Source: Imperialibacter sp964351395
GTDB taxonomy: Bacteria; Bacteroidota; Bacteroidia; Cytophagales; Cyclobacteriaceae
Assembly: GCA_964351395.1 (NCBI GenBank)
Contig: CAYGOF010000008.1
Span: forward strand, 212,519-276,518
Length of the DNA: 64,000 bases
Reading direction: 5' to 3'
Below are positions 62,780-64,000 of the stretch, piece after piece. A model generated the notes under the pieces. It made no database searches, was not told the origin of the DNA, and saw nothing but the letters and a program-made list of their open reading frames with translations. The position numbers and the translations under genes are program-made. Numbering within the stretch: position 1 is the first letter of the stretch; the number at the start of each line of letters is the position of its first letter.

Positions 62780-63862
62780 TTATTCATTTTTCTCCAAAGC
62801 TTGGAATACTTTACCTAAGATTTTGTAAGCTCTTTTATGAGGATACCAATTTCCATATGCCCCCGCAGTCATTGCAATTACCATATTATTTTCGGGAACT
62901 ATAACTAGATGATTTCCACCATTTCCTGATGCCCATATGTATTCTACTTCTTTTTTCCCGAACTGCCGTTTAGATTTATACCACAGCAGACCATATCCAT
63001 CTGCTAATGGATTGTACTCTCCAATGGCGTTCGAATTTTCATTAACTAATTCCTTTATGTAAGCAGAATTTACAATTTGTTCATTGCCCCACTTTCCTTC
63101 ATTTAAAGCTAAGTATCCTAGTTTAGCAAAGTCAAGCGATGAGATGTACAGATTACCTGCCCCACCTGTCTGATTTGAAGCATTCGTATACCAATAAAAC
63201 TCTTTAATTTCTAAGGGGTCAAAAACATATCGTTTAGCAAAATCTTTTAAACTCATTCCTGTTTTTTCTTCAATAATCGCTCCGATTAAAACCGCATTGA
63301 TGTCCGCATAAACCCATTTCGTTTCTGGTTCTCTTGTCAATGATATGCTCAACAAATAATTTACCCATTCGTCTTTAGCTATCCATTTTCCTGCATTTCC
63401 AGGTGTATCGGAATTATCTGAATCTGCATCTAAACCTGAAACCATATTTAATAAGTGAATTAGTTTTACTCTTCTGTAGTCTTCATTAATCAAAGGATAT
63501 TTCAGTTTTGAAAAAAAGGAATAAACATCTTGATTTAAGTCATTTTCAATAAAACCTTCTTGAATAGCTACACCTAAAAGTAACGAGGTAATACTTTTTC
63601 CTGCGGAACGGATATCGTGAATGTGGTTTCTCCAAAACGAGTTATAGTAATATTCAATCGCTAGTTTATTGTCTTTGATTACTATTAAAGCCCGATAGTC
63701 TCTTTGTTCAAAATTATCGATTAAGTCATCAAGAGCATTTAGCGAATCTTGACTAAAACCAACTTGTTCAGGGCTAATAGAAGGAAGATTTATAATTGGC
63801 CTTCTTTGGGCAATTACAGTTGTCGACAAAAGTGTTAAAAACAAAATAATTGTAAGGCGCAT
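62780..63862 (-). CDS. serine hydrolase, beta-lactamase-like
   Basis: 360 aa. Signal peptide (cleavage near V-I-A-Q at 16-19). S86-A-G-K89 is the S-x-x-K motif, Y-A-D-I-N-A the Y-x-N, and W-A-S-G-N-G-G-N-H the third motif. Similar to exported class C-like esterases. Stop lies 12 bases right of the compact attC-like element, and a long-type element starts 26 bases upstream of the ATG: a single-gene cassette. Confidence 0.88.
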   Translation of the reverse strand: MRLTIILFLTLLSTTVIAQRRPIINLPSISPEQVGFSQDSLNALDDLIDNFEQRDYRALIVIKDNKLAIEYYYNSFWRNHIHDIRSAGKSITSLLLGVAIQEGFIENDLNQDVYSFFSKLKYPLINEDYRRVKLIHLLNMVSGLDADSDNSDTPGNAGKWIAKDEWVNYLLSISLTREPETKWVYADINAVLIGAIIEEKTGMSLKDFAKRYVFDPLEIKEFYWYTNASNQTGGAGNLYISSLDFAKLGYLALNEGKWGNEQIVNSAYIKELVNENSNAIGEYNPLADGYGLLWYKSKRQFGKKEVEYIWASGNGGNHLVIVPENNMVIAMTAGAYGNWYPHKRAYKILGKVFQALEKNE

Positions 63863-63888
63863 TTGTAATTGGTTGTTTTAATTGCAGG

Positions 63889-64000
63889 TAACGTCTTGAT
63901 AAAAAACGTAGGGAGTGAATAGCACCTTGCTTTCCTAACCTACGAGCCAAGACCGATTTCTAAATTTAAAATATGTTGGCGGACTTTCCAGAATCCAATG
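63889..64000 (-). repeat. attC-like element, long type, cut by the window end
   Basis: TAACGTCTTGATAAAAAACG then TAGGGAGTG opens the left arm, and CCTACGAGCCAAGACCG followed by ATATGTTGGCGGACTTTCC carries the inner module. The right arm and GTTR would lie beyond base 64000, where the array evidently goes on. Confidence 0.65.

Noticed and set aside
1..64000. CRISPR array
   Set aside because: No run of short identical repeats with regular spacers; the repeats found are long, few and separated by genes.
1..64000. Transposase, integrase or other mobile-element gene
   Set aside because: None of the convincing reading frames has DDE, HUH, serine or tyrosine recombinase motifs.

Overview
The window looks like a chromosomal segment of a Bacteroidota, most likely a marine or soil Cytophagales (Cyclobacteriaceae/Fulvivirga/Roseivirga type). 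Evidence: a GldC gliding protein, a carboxypeptidase-regulatory-domain/TonB-type outer membrane receptor, LytS/LytTR two-component pairs, PadR plus FtsX-type permease with an N-terminal prefix domain, many lipoproteins ending their leader in S-C, and a Bacteroidota-style promoter (TTG, 18 bp, TATATTTG). I see no rRNA, tRNA, CRISPR array, transposase or recombinase gene.

Layout. 0-2.6 kb: succinyl-CoA:3-ketoacid CoA-transferase (two subunits), an M48 lipoprotein protease and gldC, ending in a strong terminator. 3-7.6 kb: outer membrane receptor convergent with a LytTR regulator/histidine kinase pair. 7.8-10.5 kb: small membrane and TonB-C proteins. 10.6-13 kb: GH78 rhamnosidase. 13.5-16.5 kb: PadR-regulated ABC permease. 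16.7-20.6 kb: leftward small genes with the first palindromic attC-like elements. 21-28.7 kb: a second LytS/LytTR pair, then DUF2147, a barrel protein and a complete TolC / adaptor / FtsX permease / ATPase export operon. 28.8-32.3 kb: lipoproteins, an M43 protease and two decayed genes. 32.3-40.3 kb: mixed genes separated by several families of degenerate intergenic repeats.

The most striking part is 40.9 kb to the window end. Nearly all genes point left, and they are separated, one or a few genes at a time, by imperfect palindromes of 54-171 bp. Read in the coding direction, each palindrome begins Y-AACA, just after or overlapping the stop codon of the gene before it, and ends CGTTR just before the next gene. 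A short unpaired spacer follows the outer YAAC/GTTR pairing, then a long complementary arm. Arm sequences differ between copies, yet each copy pairs with itself. These are the hallmarks of integron attC recombination sites, so the region reads as a gene-cassette array (a sedentary chromosomal integron or a CALIN, i.e. attC cluster lacking an integrase). No integrase lies in the window. From the polarity it should lie to the right, beyond 64 kb. Cassette contents are typical: small membrane proteins, DUF998 and DUF3592-like proteins, regulators, a CPBP protease, serine hydrolases, and a neighbouring pair of an ATPase-TOPRIM protein and a membrane-anchored nuclease-like protein that could be an anti-phage module. 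One interval (54.6-62.7 kb) carries about ten genes, including a tightly overlapping PhzF/EamA/GNAT/rhodanese/NIPSNAP cluster divergent from a LysR regulator.

Many coding starts were moved downstream of the longest reading frame where a signal peptide, lipobox or family alignment indicated the true start. All functional names rest on recognised motifs, not on database searches.
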